Below the pieces are notes generated by a model. That model did no database searches and was not told the origin of the DNA. It was given only the letters and a program-made list of their open reading frames with translations. From an uncultured Roseateles sp. (GTDB taxonomy: Bacteria > Pseudomonadota > Gammaproteobacteria > Burkholderiales > Burkholderiaceae), in NCBI GenBank assembly GCA_946480605.1, contig CAMLKW010000049.1, positions 1-22,701 on the forward strand: a stretch of DNA of 22,701 nt, given 5' to 3'. Below, piece after piece: positions 8,005-17,300 of the stretch. Both the position numbers and the translations under genes were made by a program. Each line of letters opens with the position of its first letter. The stretch's first letter is position 1.

Positions 8005-10002
8005 TCAGTCCGCCGGCCCGAGGTCGCGCAGGCGAACGAGCGTGCCCCTTGCGAAGGCGAGGTAGCCGTCGCTGACCGCCGCGGCAATGTTGTACTCGCC
8101 CGCTTGGGCAATCAAGCTGTTGTACATCAGCACAAGTTCTTTGCCGTCCATGCGCAGTTTCCAGTTGCTGTCGGGCCCGCTAACCGGTTTGCCTTGGACA
8201 ACCCGCCACCGTCCGTCGCTGTACAGGATGTGCTGGCTCCCGCTTTCCGATGGGTTGAACTGGCCTGGCGAATCCAGGACCAACCAACGTCGGGCGGCCT
8301 TGGCCGCGTCCAGCCTGGCTTCCGGCGCCTTCACGACGGCGCGTAGCACTCGATTGGCAATTGCGCCATCCAGTTCGGTCTCAGCCAGCCAGTACTCGAT
8401 GTTGTTCTCGCCTTGCCACAGGCGCGTGTAGCGTTGCGTGAATTTGCCGGAGTGGGCATCTTCTCCAGAAAACAGCAAGCTTCCCGTGACCAACTGGCCC
8501 TTCGTACTTCCTTTGTCGAGCGTGCCATCGAACGTGGTTTCTGCCCTGTCCGAGCAAAGGCAGCGGGCCTCACCGGGTGTACGGGGAACCATGACGCCGG
8601 CCCATCGCGCATTCGACGTGAAGTCCGCCATCGTCAATGACAGCCTATCTCGCTGTACATCGAAGCTCACGACAGGCTTCCACTCGGACCAAGAAAAGCT
8701 GCATTGCGGAATGTCTAGTTCATCCGAGCAGCCTAAGCCCCTTGAATACTCGCGCATCATCAGTTCCGGTGTCGTCTGCGGGTCGACGCTGCGGACCTTG
8801 CGCAGCAGGAAACCACGGTACGACCAGCCGCCGCTGACAGAGGTGTCGGTTACGGTGATGCGCAAGGCATCACCTTCATATTCCCAGCGCGCGACAACAC
8901 TCTTGGGAATTCCGGTACTTTTTTCATAGTCAAAGTACGAGGCGCGGCCATCGGGCTTCAAGTCGAATACGAAGCTGGCGGAGCCCATGACGGCCAGCAA
9001 GCTACCCTGTGCTCCCACCGTGGGCGGCGACGGATCTGCCACGGTGTTGGTGGTTGCGCTCATGCTCGTGAATCCATCGGTACCAGCGAGAGCTTTGCGG
9101 TTCGCCGCCGCCAGCGCGTTGGCGTCGCTGACGAGCTTCAGCGTGGTGGGCACGCCCTCCGGAAGTGCAGCTCCGCCCTCCGACACACGGCGGAACTGGG
9201 TGACCGTGTCGATCAAGTCCTCAGGGTTCGTGCGTCTGACGCCCTCGCGCAACGCCACCGAACTGGAGGGCAGGCTGCCTCGCTGCGCCAGCAAGCCTTG
9301 TCGTGCCGAACTCAACGCGTCCAGCGTCAATGCGGGCCACTTGGTCGCGTTCAGCTTCTGGGAATTCGCCGCAGATACCAGCAGGCCGAAGTCACCCACC
9401 AAGCTGCTCATCGCCAACGAGGCCTTGGTGCCACTGCCTTTGGCGCTCAACGTGACAAAGGCCTGAGCGTTCGACCCCCTGATCAGGAGCTTGTAGGCCC
9501 CTTGAGCGTCAGACCTTGTCGTGAACTGCCTGTCACCGACCTGGGCCGTCACCTCCATCGCGTTCACAGGGGGGCTGACGCTGCCGCTCAGCTCGATCTC
9601 GGCCTCGACGGTGAGCTTGACGGCCGCCGTGCCGTTGGTGGTACCCAACTCGGCGCGGTAGGTGAACTGATCCTCACCGTAGTACCCGACTTCGGCCGTG
9701 TATTGCAGCGTGGTTCCCTGCACAGTCACCTTGCCGTGCAAAGGTGTGGAGGCAATGCTCAGCGTCGGCGTGGCGCCCGTGCTGACGCTGTCGTTGGCCA
9801 GCACGTTCAACGCGGCCGCCGGGCCCGATGTGACTGTGAACTGGTCGTTCATCGTCGCCATCGTCGCCGCAGGCGGTGGCGACTCGGTTCCCATTGAGCC
9901 GCCGCCACAAGCCGACAGGCAGGCCACCAGCGCCATGGCACTCAAGCCAGCCATGGCCTGCTGACTGCGCAATGTCGCCGCCTCGTGAAGCTGACGATCC
10001 AT
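8005..10002 (-). CDS. Large lipoprotein with a cadherin/Ig-like repeat, function unknown
   Basis: About 665 residues. The lipobox LSAC (residues 29-32) is followed by GGGS, so lipid attachment at C32 is likely. Residues around 50-135 read as a bacterial Ig/cadherin-like tandem-repeat domain (LNVLANDSV...LHGKVTVQGTTLQYT...YYGEDQFTY). A second beta-rich segment (VSPPVNAMEVTAQVGDRQF...AQGAYKLLI) resembles a carboxypeptidase-regulatory-like fold. The C-terminal 330 residues have many Trp/Tyr and several Cys (GCSDELDIPQCSF, ARCLCSD) and are not recognised. ATGs at 10002 and 10005 share the site AAGGGAGAGG; 10002 has the better spacing. A TATAAG box lies at 10045-10050 on the minus strand, but no good -35 was found. 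Base use differs from neighbours: 31 of 60 bases are G/C at 8701-8760, against 48 of 60 at 16801-16860. Confidence 0.82.
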   Translation of the reverse strand: MDRQLHEAATLRSQQAMAGLSAMALVACLSACGGGSMGTESPPPAATMATMNDQFTVTSGPAAALNVLANDSVSTGATPTLSIASTPLHGKVTVQGTTLQYTAEVGYYGEDQFTYRAELGTTNGTAAVKLTVEAEIELSGSVSPPVNAMEVTAQVGDRQFTTRSDAQGAYKLLIRGSNAQAFVTLSAKGSGTKASLAMSSLVGDFGLLVSAANSQKLNATKWPALTLDALSSARQGLLAQRGSLPSSSVALREGVRRTNPEDLIDTVTQFRRVSEGGAALPEGVPTTLKLVSDANALAAANRKALAGTDGFTSMSATTNTVADPSPPTVGAQGSLLAVMGSASFVFDLKPDGRASYFDYEKSTGIPKSVVARWEYEGDALRITVTDTSVSGGWSYRGFLLRKVRSVDPQTTPELMMREYSRGLGCSDELDIPQCSFSWSEWKPVVSFDVQRDRLSLTMADFTSNARWAGVMVPRTPGEARCLCSDRAETTFDGTLDKGSTKGQLVTGSLLFSGEDAHSGKFTQRYTRLWQGENNIEYWLAETELDGAIANRVLRAVVKAPEARLDAAKAARRWLVLDSPGQFNPSESGSQHILYSDGRWRVVQGKPVSGPDSNWKLRMDGKELVLMYNSLIAQAGEYNIAAAVSDGYLAFARGTLVRLRDLGPAD

Positions 10003-10085
10003 CATTCCTCTCCCTTGCGCCATACAGGCATCTTCAAAGGCGTCCTTATACCGGCGGTTAGGAGGAGTGCCGTTTATTCAATGGG

Positions 10086-10598
10086 CTACTTATGGCCACG
10101 CGCCTCGCGTGCCATGCGCGCGATGGTGCTCAGGTTGATCGCCGCGATGACGATCTCCAGCGCCGTGCCGCCGATGGAGCCGACGACCAGATTGTTGGCA
10201 ATCCACAGCCCGGTGCCGCACAGCATCAGCAAGCGCATGGCGATGCCTTGCAGCGTGAACAGCGCGATGGTGCCCAGGCAGGACGCCGTCAGCGGCAGCC
10301 AGTCGGTCGCCTTCTCGGCGATGGCCAGGCCGAAGGCGATGTTGGCCGTGACCACCGCCACCGCCACCCATTTGGAGCGCGTGCGCAGCGACAGCAGCGA
10401 GCGCGTCAGCGAGATCAGCGAGCTGGCCACGGCCGTCGGGTTGCCCAGCAGCGCGAAGTGCACGACGTAGGCCAGGCACTCGCCCGACATGTACCAGCGG
10501 AAACGCCGGTCGTCGGTCTGCAGGAAGCAGGCGACGCCCAGCACGAAGGCGACGTAGCCGAACAGTTGGGCGGGGGAGAACCAGTCGGTGGCGGTCAT
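10086..10598 (-). CDS. YgjV-family inner-membrane protein
   Basis: A 170-residue protein with about five hydrophobic helices and almost no soluble part. The opening FSPAQLFGYVAFVLGVACFL, then QTDDRRFRWYMSGECLAYVVH and a pattern of small-residue helices (NIAFGLAI, LFTLQGIAMRLLMLCGTGLW, IGGTALEIVIAAINL), resembles E. coli YgjV and its relatives (Imp-YgjV family, about 180 residues). The family's biochemical role is not established. The start at ATG 10598 was chosen because the upstream extension is Pro/Arg-rich and non-membrane; the ribosome site is weak. It is divergent from the PEP-CTERM gene (240 bp apart) and lies 83 bp upstream of the lipoprotein gene on the same strand. Confidence 0.75.
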   Translation of the reverse strand: MTATDWFSPAQLFGYVAFVLGVACFLQTDDRRFRWYMSGECLAYVVHFALLGNPTAVASSLISLTRSLLSLRTRSKWVAVAVVTANIAFGLAIAEKATDWLPLTASCLGTIALFTLQGIAMRLLMLCGTGLWIANNLVVGSIGGTALEIVIAAINLSTIARMAREARGHK

Positions 10599-10838
10599 GC
10601 GGCGAGGAGCGCGGAGTCGTGGACTCCCGAGAACTAGGGGGGTGCGGGGGTGAGGCCCGGATTGTCCCGCTGACGCCAGAGAAGCCGGCCTTCGCGGCCG
10701 GTCGAGACTCATTCGCGGCGGTTATGCGGCCTGCCTGAATTGGCAGCGCGGCCACGGACTAACCCGATGGCGCCTGCACAGCGCGTTTGAGGACCATCCG
10801 GGCCGCCCCAGCTTGCGCGACGCCGTCGCTCCACAGCC

Positions 10839-11471
10839 ATGACCAAGAATCCACTTCTCGCCACCCTGGCCCTGACCGGCCTGCTGATCGGCGCCCCGGC
10901 CCATGCCGAACTCCAGCTGCGTGCCGGCGGCACCATGGTCTACGACAGCGCGACCAACCTGACCTGGATCAGCAATGCCGCGCTCGGCGGCCAGCGCACG
11001 CAGGCCGATGCCCTGGCGTGGGCCGAGGGCCTGAGCTTCGGCGGTTTCGACGACTGGCGCCTGCCCACCGTCGCGCCGGTCAATGGCATCGCGCTGCAGC
11101 TGGACTACTCGGAGGACGGCTCCACCGACATCGGCCTCAACAACGCCGGCCAGAACAGCGAGCTGGGCTACCTGTACCACGTGAGCCTGGGCAACACATC
11201 CGCCGGCCTGACGAACGCCGGCTCCTTCATCGGCCTGGTCGACCCGGGCAATGCCATCGGCCCGGTGTTCTGGACCGGCACGGCCGCCGAACCCGATTGG
11301 TCGTTGGGCTTCTACATGGGCATGGGCGCGCAGGAGGCGCTGTTCAACGGCGAGCTGGCCCAGGCCTGGGCCGTGCGCGTGGGCGACGTCGCGCCCATTC
11401 CCGAACCCGGCAGCCTGGCGCTGACGCTGGCCGGCCTGGCCGCCATCGCGGCGCGGCGCCGTAGCCGCTGA
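10839..11471 (+). CDS. PEP-CTERM sorting-domain protein with DUF1566-like region
   Basis: A 210-residue exported protein. The signal peptide ends at AHA (about residue 23). Residues 30-80 (VYDSATNLTWISNAAL, ADALAWAE, FDDWRLPT) and the late WAVRVGDV (177-184) follow the DUF1566/Lcl pattern of surface-exposed domains. The C-terminus is a classic PEP-CTERM signal: PEP at 188-190, a hydrophobic stretch (LALTLAGLAAIAA) and a basic end RRRSR. The family is cut and sorted by exosortase (EpsH/XrtA types) in bacteria that make exopolysaccharide; no exosortase gene is visible here. No clear ribosome site precedes the ATG. It is first in a three-gene run, 10 bp before the lysozyme-like gene, which suggests a shared role at the cell surface. 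Confidence 0.9.
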   Translation: MTKNPLLATLALTGLLIGAPAHAELQLRAGGTMVYDSATNLTWISNAALGGQRTQADALAWAEGLSFGGFDDWRLPTVAPVNGIALQLDYSEDGSTDIGLNNAGQNSELGYLYHVSLGNTSAGLTNAGSFIGLVDPGNAIGPVFWTGTAAEPDWSLGFYMGMGAQEALFNGELAQAWAVRVGDVAPIPEPGSLALTLAGLAAIAARRRSR

Positions 11472-11481
11472 GGAGAACGAC

Positions 11482-13530
11482 ATGAAGCAATGGCTCACCG
11501 CACTCTGCCTCTTCATCGCCGGCTCGGCGCAGGCCGCCTACACGCCCACCCCCAACGACTGGGCCTGCACCGGCAAGGTCGGAGGCACCTGGAACCATGG
11601 CCGCGCACCGTCGCCCTGCGACGCCAGCGCCTTCGGGCCCGACAGCTTCGTGCGCGGCAACTACGCCGGTGTCATCTTCGATGACGCGGCCTATGCCCTC
11701 AGCAACGCCACCGAGCGCAAGCGCTACATGCAGGCCATGTACCCGGTCATCCGCGACGCGAGCCAGCGCTACCTGCTGTCGCGCAAGCCGGGCGCGTCGG
11801 CGCGCGAGCTGGAGGCCTTCCAGCGCGGCACCTATGCCACGCTGCGCCAGGAGACCTTCTGGTCGCACTACCGCGACGCGCAGCTGGGCAGCGGCCAGCC
11901 CTATCTGCTGAAGATGATGCGCGGCGACAGCGGCCACGGCCACGGGATGATGCAGGTCGACGACCGCTATCACTTCGTCCAGCTCCAGGAAGGCAAGGGC
12001 TGGAACATGATGCAGAACTTCACCTACGCGATCGACATCTACTACGCCGCGTGGGAGGCCGCGCCCAACGCCTGCCTGGGCGGCGTGACCGCGCCCACCG
12101 GCACCACCGCCGAGATCGACGCCTACTGGCGCAGCCGCGCCCGCTCCGCCTGGAGCGCCTACAACGGCGGCCCCACCAAGGTCTGCCGCTGGCAGAACGG
12201 GTCGGACGTCAACGTCGCCAAGGACAACGGCTACCGCGACAACTACGACAACCGCCTGTGGCTGGTGGACGTGGCCGACCTGGCCAAGGCCGCCGCCATC
12301 GACGTCAACTGCCTGATGGACAACGGCCCGTCCTGCCCCGTGCCCACCGGCGGCAGCGTGGAGCCCGGCAAGCTGCTGCAGGTCGGTACCTCGGCCTGCG
12401 TGCTGAGCAACGGCACGCTGGAATGCGTGGACGACATGCGCGACGCCGCCTGCCTGGCCGGCCGCGCGAGCTTCGACGCCGGCAGCGTCACGCAGGTCTA
12501 TGTCGCGCAGACGGCCGGCTTCCCGCGCATCGACCACAACCGTCACCAGCTGTGCCGCGCGTCGGTGCCGGGCCTGCAGTCGCTGGCCAGCGCCATTGCG
12601 ACGACGCAGCCGCTGGACCTGCGCTCCGCACCAGACGGCATGGTGCTGGGCCAGGCCGCGGCCGGCAACTACCAGGTGCTGGACTTCCTGGTGGTGGGCG
12701 CGCAGCAGAAGCGCCTGTACCGCATCCGCGCGGCCATCAACGGCGTGACTACCGACGGCTGGATCGACGCCGGTGACGCCGGCAACCACGCCAGCAAGGC
12801 CGTCGGCGCGGCCCCCACCGGCGCGGGCACCATCGCCTACGCGGGCGACTGGGTCAAGGTCGTGCCCAACCTGAACATGCGCGCCACGCCCAACGGCGTC
12901 GTGCTGATGGCCATCCCGGCCAACTCCGTCGTGCAGGTGAAGGAGGTGTTCGGCACCGCCTCGGCCAACAACCTGTACTACCGCGTCGAGTACACGCACA
13001 CCGACGGCGTGCTGCGCGAGGGCTGGGTGTTCGGCGGCAATCTCTACCCGGTGTCCACGCTGGCCAACTGGACGCTGCCGGCCGCCGCACCGTCGGCCGT
13101 GAAGCACGCGCACTGCCCCAACGGCACGCGCTACGACCACCACCTGCGCCAGTGCATGAGCGCCAGCCAGACCTGGGGCCCGTTCACCGCCGCGGCGACG
13201 CAGGCCTGCGTGGACGGCGGCGGCGGTGCGGTCTGCACGGCCAACCGCGCGACCGTCGTGGACGGCGTGGCCGTGGCAATGCCGATCTGGCCCAAGGCAC
13301 TGGCGGCCGCCGCCACCGGCAACGGCGACTGCCCGCGCGGCGCGGCGCGTTCGCTGGCGCATCGCTTCCACTGCATCGAGACGGTCACGCGCAACGGTGT
13401 GGCCGAGACGGATGTGTACGGGCCTTTCGGCACCGGCCTCGTCAACGCCTGCCTGGCCCGTTCGGGCAACGCGGCCTGGTGCCGCGGCAACCGCTGGCCC
13501 GCGGCGACCTTTCTCGCCATCCAGCCCTGA
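11482..13530 (+). CDS. Lysozyme/transglycosylase-like exported protein with two SH3-like domains and a duplicated Cys-rich tail
   Basis: A 682-residue secreted protein with signal peptide 1-19 (MKQWLTALCLFIAGSAQAA). The N-terminal domain (about 85-270) has the layout of a soluble lytic transglycosylase: candidate catalytic E124 in LRQETFWSHY, SGHGHGMMQVDDRYH (150-164) at the place of the usual 'GLMQI' strand, and WSAYNGGPTKV (224-234) for 'AYNAGP'. It should cleave peptidoglycan. A Cys-containing segment follows (300-360), then two SH3b-like domains (about 375-432 with LDLRSAPDG, and 455-522 with LNMRATPNG...GWVFGGN), which usually bind cell wall. Residues 545-590 and 617-672 are two copies of a Cys module (C-x12/13-C...GPF-x7-C-x8/9-C-x2-NR). 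GAGGAGA is well placed before the ATG. The gene lies between a PEP-CTERM gene (10 bp) and a helical-protein gene (6 bp), in an apparent operon. Confidence 0.82.
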   Translation: MKQWLTALCLFIAGSAQAAYTPTPNDWACTGKVGGTWNHGRAPSPCDASAFGPDSFVRGNYAGVIFDDAAYALSNATERKRYMQAMYPVIRDASQRYLLSRKPGASARELEAFQRGTYATLRQETFWSHYRDAQLGSGQPYLLKMMRGDSGHGHGMMQVDDRYHFVQLQEGKGWNMMQNFTYAIDIYYAAWEAAPNACLGGVTAPTGTTAEIDAYWRSRARSAWSAYNGGPTKVCRWQNGSDVNVAKDNGYRDNYDNRLWLVDVADLAKAAAIDVNCLMDNGPSCPVPTGGSVEPGKLLQVGTSACVLSNGTLECVDDMRDAACLAGRASFDAGSVTQVYVAQTAGFPRIDHNRHQLCRASVPGLQSLASAIATTQPLDLRSAPDGMVLGQAAAGNYQVLDFLVVGAQQKRLYRIRAAINGVTTDGWIDAGDAGNHASKAVGAAPTGAGTIAYAGDWVKVVPNLNMRATPNGVVLMAIPANSVVQVKEVFGTASANNLYYRVEYTHTDGVLREGWVFGGNLYPVSTLANWTLPAAAPSAVKHAHCPNGTRYDHHLRQCMSASQTWGPFTAAATQACVDGGGGAVCTANRATVVDGVAVAMPIWPKALAAAATGNGDCPRGAARSLAHRFHCIETVTRNGVAETDVYGPFGTGLVNACLARSGNAAWCRGNRWPAATFLAIQP

Positions 13531-13536
13531 GCGCGG

Positions 13537-14322
13537 ATGAAGAAGGCGCTCGTCCTCGCCGTCGTCGCCGCTGCGGCCCTGGCCACGGGGCTGTGGCGGG
13601 CGTCGCGTGACGAGGCGCCGGCGCTGACGGCCTCGTCCGCCGGCGCCGTCGCGCCGGTGGGCCTGCCGGCGAGTGCCTCGCCGCTGGCGTGGCCGGCGTC
13701 CTCGGCGGCATCGGAGGGGCCGCTCGCCGCCGAGGCGCCCGGCCCGGCGGCGCTCGCGGCGGCACCGCCCGCCCAGGCCTTGCGCGCCCTCGTGCAATGC
13801 CATGCGGCCAACAGCTGCCGCGTCGCCAGCCGCGAGGGCCTGGACGAGCATTTCGAAGTGGTCGGCGCCGTGCTGAAACAGCTGGATCGCCTGGCCGCCC
13901 AGGGCAACCCGGCCGAGCAGGCCGCGTGGGCGCGCGAGCTGCTGGCCTTTCCCGACGGCCACGTGCAGGCCGCTGCGCTGGCCATGGCCGCCAGGCTGCC
14001 GCCGTCGGCCGAGACCGCGTCCGCCGCCGTGTCGGCGCTGGGCAAGACCTACGACGCCGTGCTGCTGGCCAAGGCCTACCCGGTGCTGCGCCAGTGGCAG
14101 CAGGTGGGCCTGTCGGCGGGCTATGACGACATGTTCCTGGGCCTGGTGCACACCGGCGGCTGGCAGGCCGCGCAGTCGGTGGCCGAGAACGTCACGCCCT
14201 TCCTGAACGCGGGCAACGTGGCGCGCTTCGAGCAGGTCGCGCGCGAGCTGCCGGCCGGTGCGCGCCAGCAGGCGCTGCTGCGCTCGCTGCGCGACTACCG
14301 GCTGCAGCAGACGGGCGGCTGA
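13537..14322 (+). CDS. Signal-anchored helical periplasmic protein, function unknown
   Basis: A 261-residue protein not recognised by family. Residues 1-20 (MKKALVLAVVAAAALATGLW) form a signal anchor or uncleaved signal. Residues 24-80 are an Ala/Pro/Ser-rich linker. From 81 to 258 the sequence is almost wholly amphipathic helix with two close Cys (C88, C94) that could pair in the periplasm. The helices recall HEAT/TPR-like solenoids but no repeat consensus is clear. It begins 6 bp after the lysozyme-like gene and shares its strand, so it is probably translated from the same message. The position suggests a partner, regulator or protective inhibitor of that wall enzyme; this is inference only. 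The stop codon lies in the loop of a strong hairpin (14312-14330). Confidence 0.75.
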   Translation: MKKALVLAVVAAAALATGLWRASRDEAPALTASSAGAVAPVGLPASASPLAWPASSAASEGPLAAEAPGPAALAAAPPAQALRALVQCHAANSCRVASREGLDEHFEVVGAVLKQLDRLAAQGNPAEQAAWARELLAFPDGHVQAAALAMAARLPPSAETASAAVSALGKTYDAVLLAKAYPVLRQWQQVGLSAGYDDMFLGLVHTGGWQAAQSVAENVTPFLNAGNVARFEQVARELPAGARQQALLRSLRDYRLQQTGG

Positions 14323-14330
14323 GCCGCCCG
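14312..14330. terminator. GC hairpin holding the stop codon, between convergent genes
   Basis: CGGGCGGC-TGA-GCCGCCCG is a perfect 8-bp stem whose 3-base loop is the TGA stop of the helical-protein gene. It lies 8 bp from the stop codon of the convergent 1355-residue gene. There is no U-tract, so it may be a bidirectional barrier or a 3'-end stabiliser rather than a classic intrinsic terminator. Confidence 0.45.
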
Positions 14331-14338
14331 CCCCGTCA

Positions 14339-17300
14339 TCACGCCGGGCTGCCCGGCTCGGCCGGTGCCGCCGGGGCGGCCGCCGCAACTGGCTTCTCCG
14401 GCCACGCCCCGCCCGCGCTGAACGCGGCCCAGGCCCAGCCCACCCATTTCAGCAGCGACGTGGCCAGCCACAGCGCCCAGGCCAGCATCAATGCGCGGTA
14501 GGCCCAGGTCGGCGCGCTCAGCACCCAGGCGCCGGCCGTGCGGTCGGTGAAGCGGTCGTTCAACCAGCTCAGCAACTGGCTGCTGGAGCCCGGCCCGGCG
14601 ACCAGCAGGTCCGGGTAGCCCAGCAGGCCGGTGCGCAGCACGTCCAGCAAGGCCGTCACGGCGCTGACGGTCCACATCACCAGCAGCAGCTGCACGAGGA
14701 TGCGCAGCCAGCGCTTCGCATCCGGCGTGCCCAGCGCCCAGCGGCGGCGCGCTTCCAGCAGCGCGAACCAGCCGGCCAGCACGCCCAGTGCCCACAGCGA
14801 CACCGGCGCCACGCCCAGCGCCAGGATGATCCAGGCCGGCCGGGCCATGACACCGGGCAGGCCCTTGGGGACGAACCAGGCCAGCACGAGCACGACGACC
14901 AGCACGCCCCAGATCAGCACGGCCGGCCCGATCAGCGGGCCGCCGACGGCCAGCACGATGCGGTCATCGGGCACGTCCAGCTGCAGCCGGTCGTTGACGC
15001 CGGGCAGCCCCAGCGCCAGGCCCTCGTGGCGCCACCAGGCGCCCATGCCCTCGGGCTGGCGCCAGCGGATGTCCACGCTCTGCGCGCCGGGCGTCAGCGG
15101 CAGGCTGAGCGCGCCATCGCGCGGCTGCAGCGCCAGCGTGGCGCCGTTGATCTGCACGCCCAGCAGCTCGGCGCCGGCCGGCAGCTTCAGCGTGTGCGGG
15201 CCACCGAGGCTGGCGCGCAGCCGCAGCGACAGCGCCACGTCGGTGCTGCGCTCGCCGGGTTTCAGCGTCGTCTGCACCTGGTCCAGCGTCAGCGTCTGGC
15301 CGGCCACGCCGGCGGGCTTGCTCACGGCCAGCTTCAGCGTCTCGCCGGGCCAGGGCCGCCACTCGGGCAGCCACTCGCCGCCCTGCTGCAGCGCCGTGGG
15401 CGGCAGGCCGGTCGATTCGACATGCCATTGCGGCGAGGCGGCCAGCGTCCAGCGCTCGACCTGGTTGGGCTCCTTGCCGGCCTGCAGCGTCAGCGCGGCG
15501 GCGGGTTGCAGCGTGCTGGTGATGTCGGCGCTGTCGTCGCCGCCCAGCTGCAGCGTCGCAAAGCCGTCGTCCACCGTCACGCGCGCGTCGCCGATGGCCT
15601 CGCCGGGCAGCAGCGCCCAGCGCACGCGCAGCGGCGCACGGCTGGGGGCCAGGCGCTCGATGTGCGTCTGCACCTGCCAGCGCAGGCCCAGCTCCAGCCG
15701 GCGGTCCACGCGCACCAGCGGCGGCAGCGCGTCGCGCTGCGTGCCGGCGTCTTCGGCGCGGGCGGCGCCGGCCTGGGCCTCGCGGCTCAGCGTGATGGCG
15801 CCGGTGCTCTGGCCGCGCGGGTCCAGGCCGGCCAGCGTCCAGCCCTTCAGCTCGGCCTGCAGCGCGCGCGGCGGCAGCGGCAGCGCGATGTCCAGGCCGC
15901 TGGCGTTGCCCACGTCGGCGCTCAGCACCAGCTGGTGCACGCCGGCCGGCACGGCGGCCCACAGCCGGCCCTCGGCATCGCGGCGCGTGGCGGCGGGCTG
16001 GCCGTCCAGCGTGACGCTGGCGGGCTGCCAGCCCGTGCCCTGGCCCGGCAGCGGCACGGCCACCAGCGCCTGCGCATGGATCTCGGCGCGCAGCTGCACG
16101 CTGGAGCCCGCGGCGCTGACGATGAGGCGGGCCAGGTCGGCGCAGCGCGGCAGGCAGTCGGGCGGCGCGGCCAGCTTGCCGCGCAGCGTCTGCAGCTGCG
16201 CGTCGCTGGGCCAGGGCGCGGCGGCGGTCTTGTCTTCGGCGGCATCGGCCGGCGTGGGCGCGAGGCCCAGCGCCAGGCACAGCGCGGCGGCCACGGCGCC
16301 GGTGCCGCGGCGCGGCAGCGCGGGCGGCTTGATGCCCGCGACGACGACCAGTGCCAGCGCCAGCAGCGCCAGGCCCACCAGCTTCAGCAGCGCGGTGGCC
16401 CAGGGCGGCAGCAGCCACAGGTTCAGCGTCTGCTCGGGCGTGACGGGGCCGCTCCAGCTGAGCTGGTGGGCGCGCCAGTTCCAGGTCGGCAGGCCGGGGC
16501 CGGTCTGCACGCGGGCGCCGGGGTCCACGCGGGCGAGGTCGCTGCTGCGGCTCTTGCTGACGTAGGGCGCGGGCATGGCCTTGCGCTGCTTCGCGGACGA
16601 GGCATCCACCTGGAACTCGGGCGGCGGCGCGGAGAGCATGGGTTCGGGCGCTGCGGCAGGCACGGCGGCGTCCTCTGCCAGGCCGGCGTGCATGGCACCG
16701 TAGCGGTCCAGGCTCGGGTAGATCGCCAGCCGGATCTCGTCCACCGCATATGGCAGCAGCACCAGCGCCAGCAGCGCGGCCGTGGCCAGCCGGCCGCGCG
16801 CGAACAGCGTCTGCGCCCGCCCCGCGGGCAGCACGCGCGCCAGCGCCGTCAGCGCCAGCAGCCCGAACCACAGCGCCGCCGGCGGGCTGCCGGGCGTGTG
16901 CCAGGTCAGCGCCAGCGCCGCGCCCACCAGCACGCCGCTGCGCCAGCCCAGCAGCTTGAACGCCGCCAGCGCGGCCAGCAGCACGAAGAAGAAGTCCCAC
17001 AGCGTCCACATGGACACCCAGGCGCCGTTCGCGCGGCTGGGGCCTTGCGCATGCAGCAGGCGCCAGCCGGGCGGCAGCTGCAGCGTGGCGCTCAGCTGGT
17101 CCACGGCGGCGGTCCAGCCGCTGGCGGGCAGCGCGCCATCGCGGGCCCAGCGGCTGTCGGCCGTGATGCGGGCCTCGCGGCTGCGCACCTCGAAGCCGGC
17201 CGGGCCATCGGTCGTCAGCCGCGTGATGGGCTGGTCCTCGCCGCCCAGCGCCGCACGGCCCAGCTGGCCCGGTGCGGCCATGGACAGCCGCGAGCTGGCG

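Noticed and set aside
10685..10701. Hairpin CCGGCC-ttcgc-GGCCGG as a terminator
   Set aside because: It lies in a divergent intergenic region where no gene ends, and no U-tract follows on either strand.
10735..10765. Sigma-54 promoter for the PEP-CTERM operon
   Set aside because: TTGGCAGCGCGGCCACGG has a GG but AC rather than GC ten bases later, so the -12 element is missing.
11344..14388. A 1014-codon open frame on the - strand opposite the three-gene operon
   Set aside because: Composition is Arg/Gly/His/Ala-rich with no recognisable domain, and the opposite strand encodes proteins with clear signals and domains.
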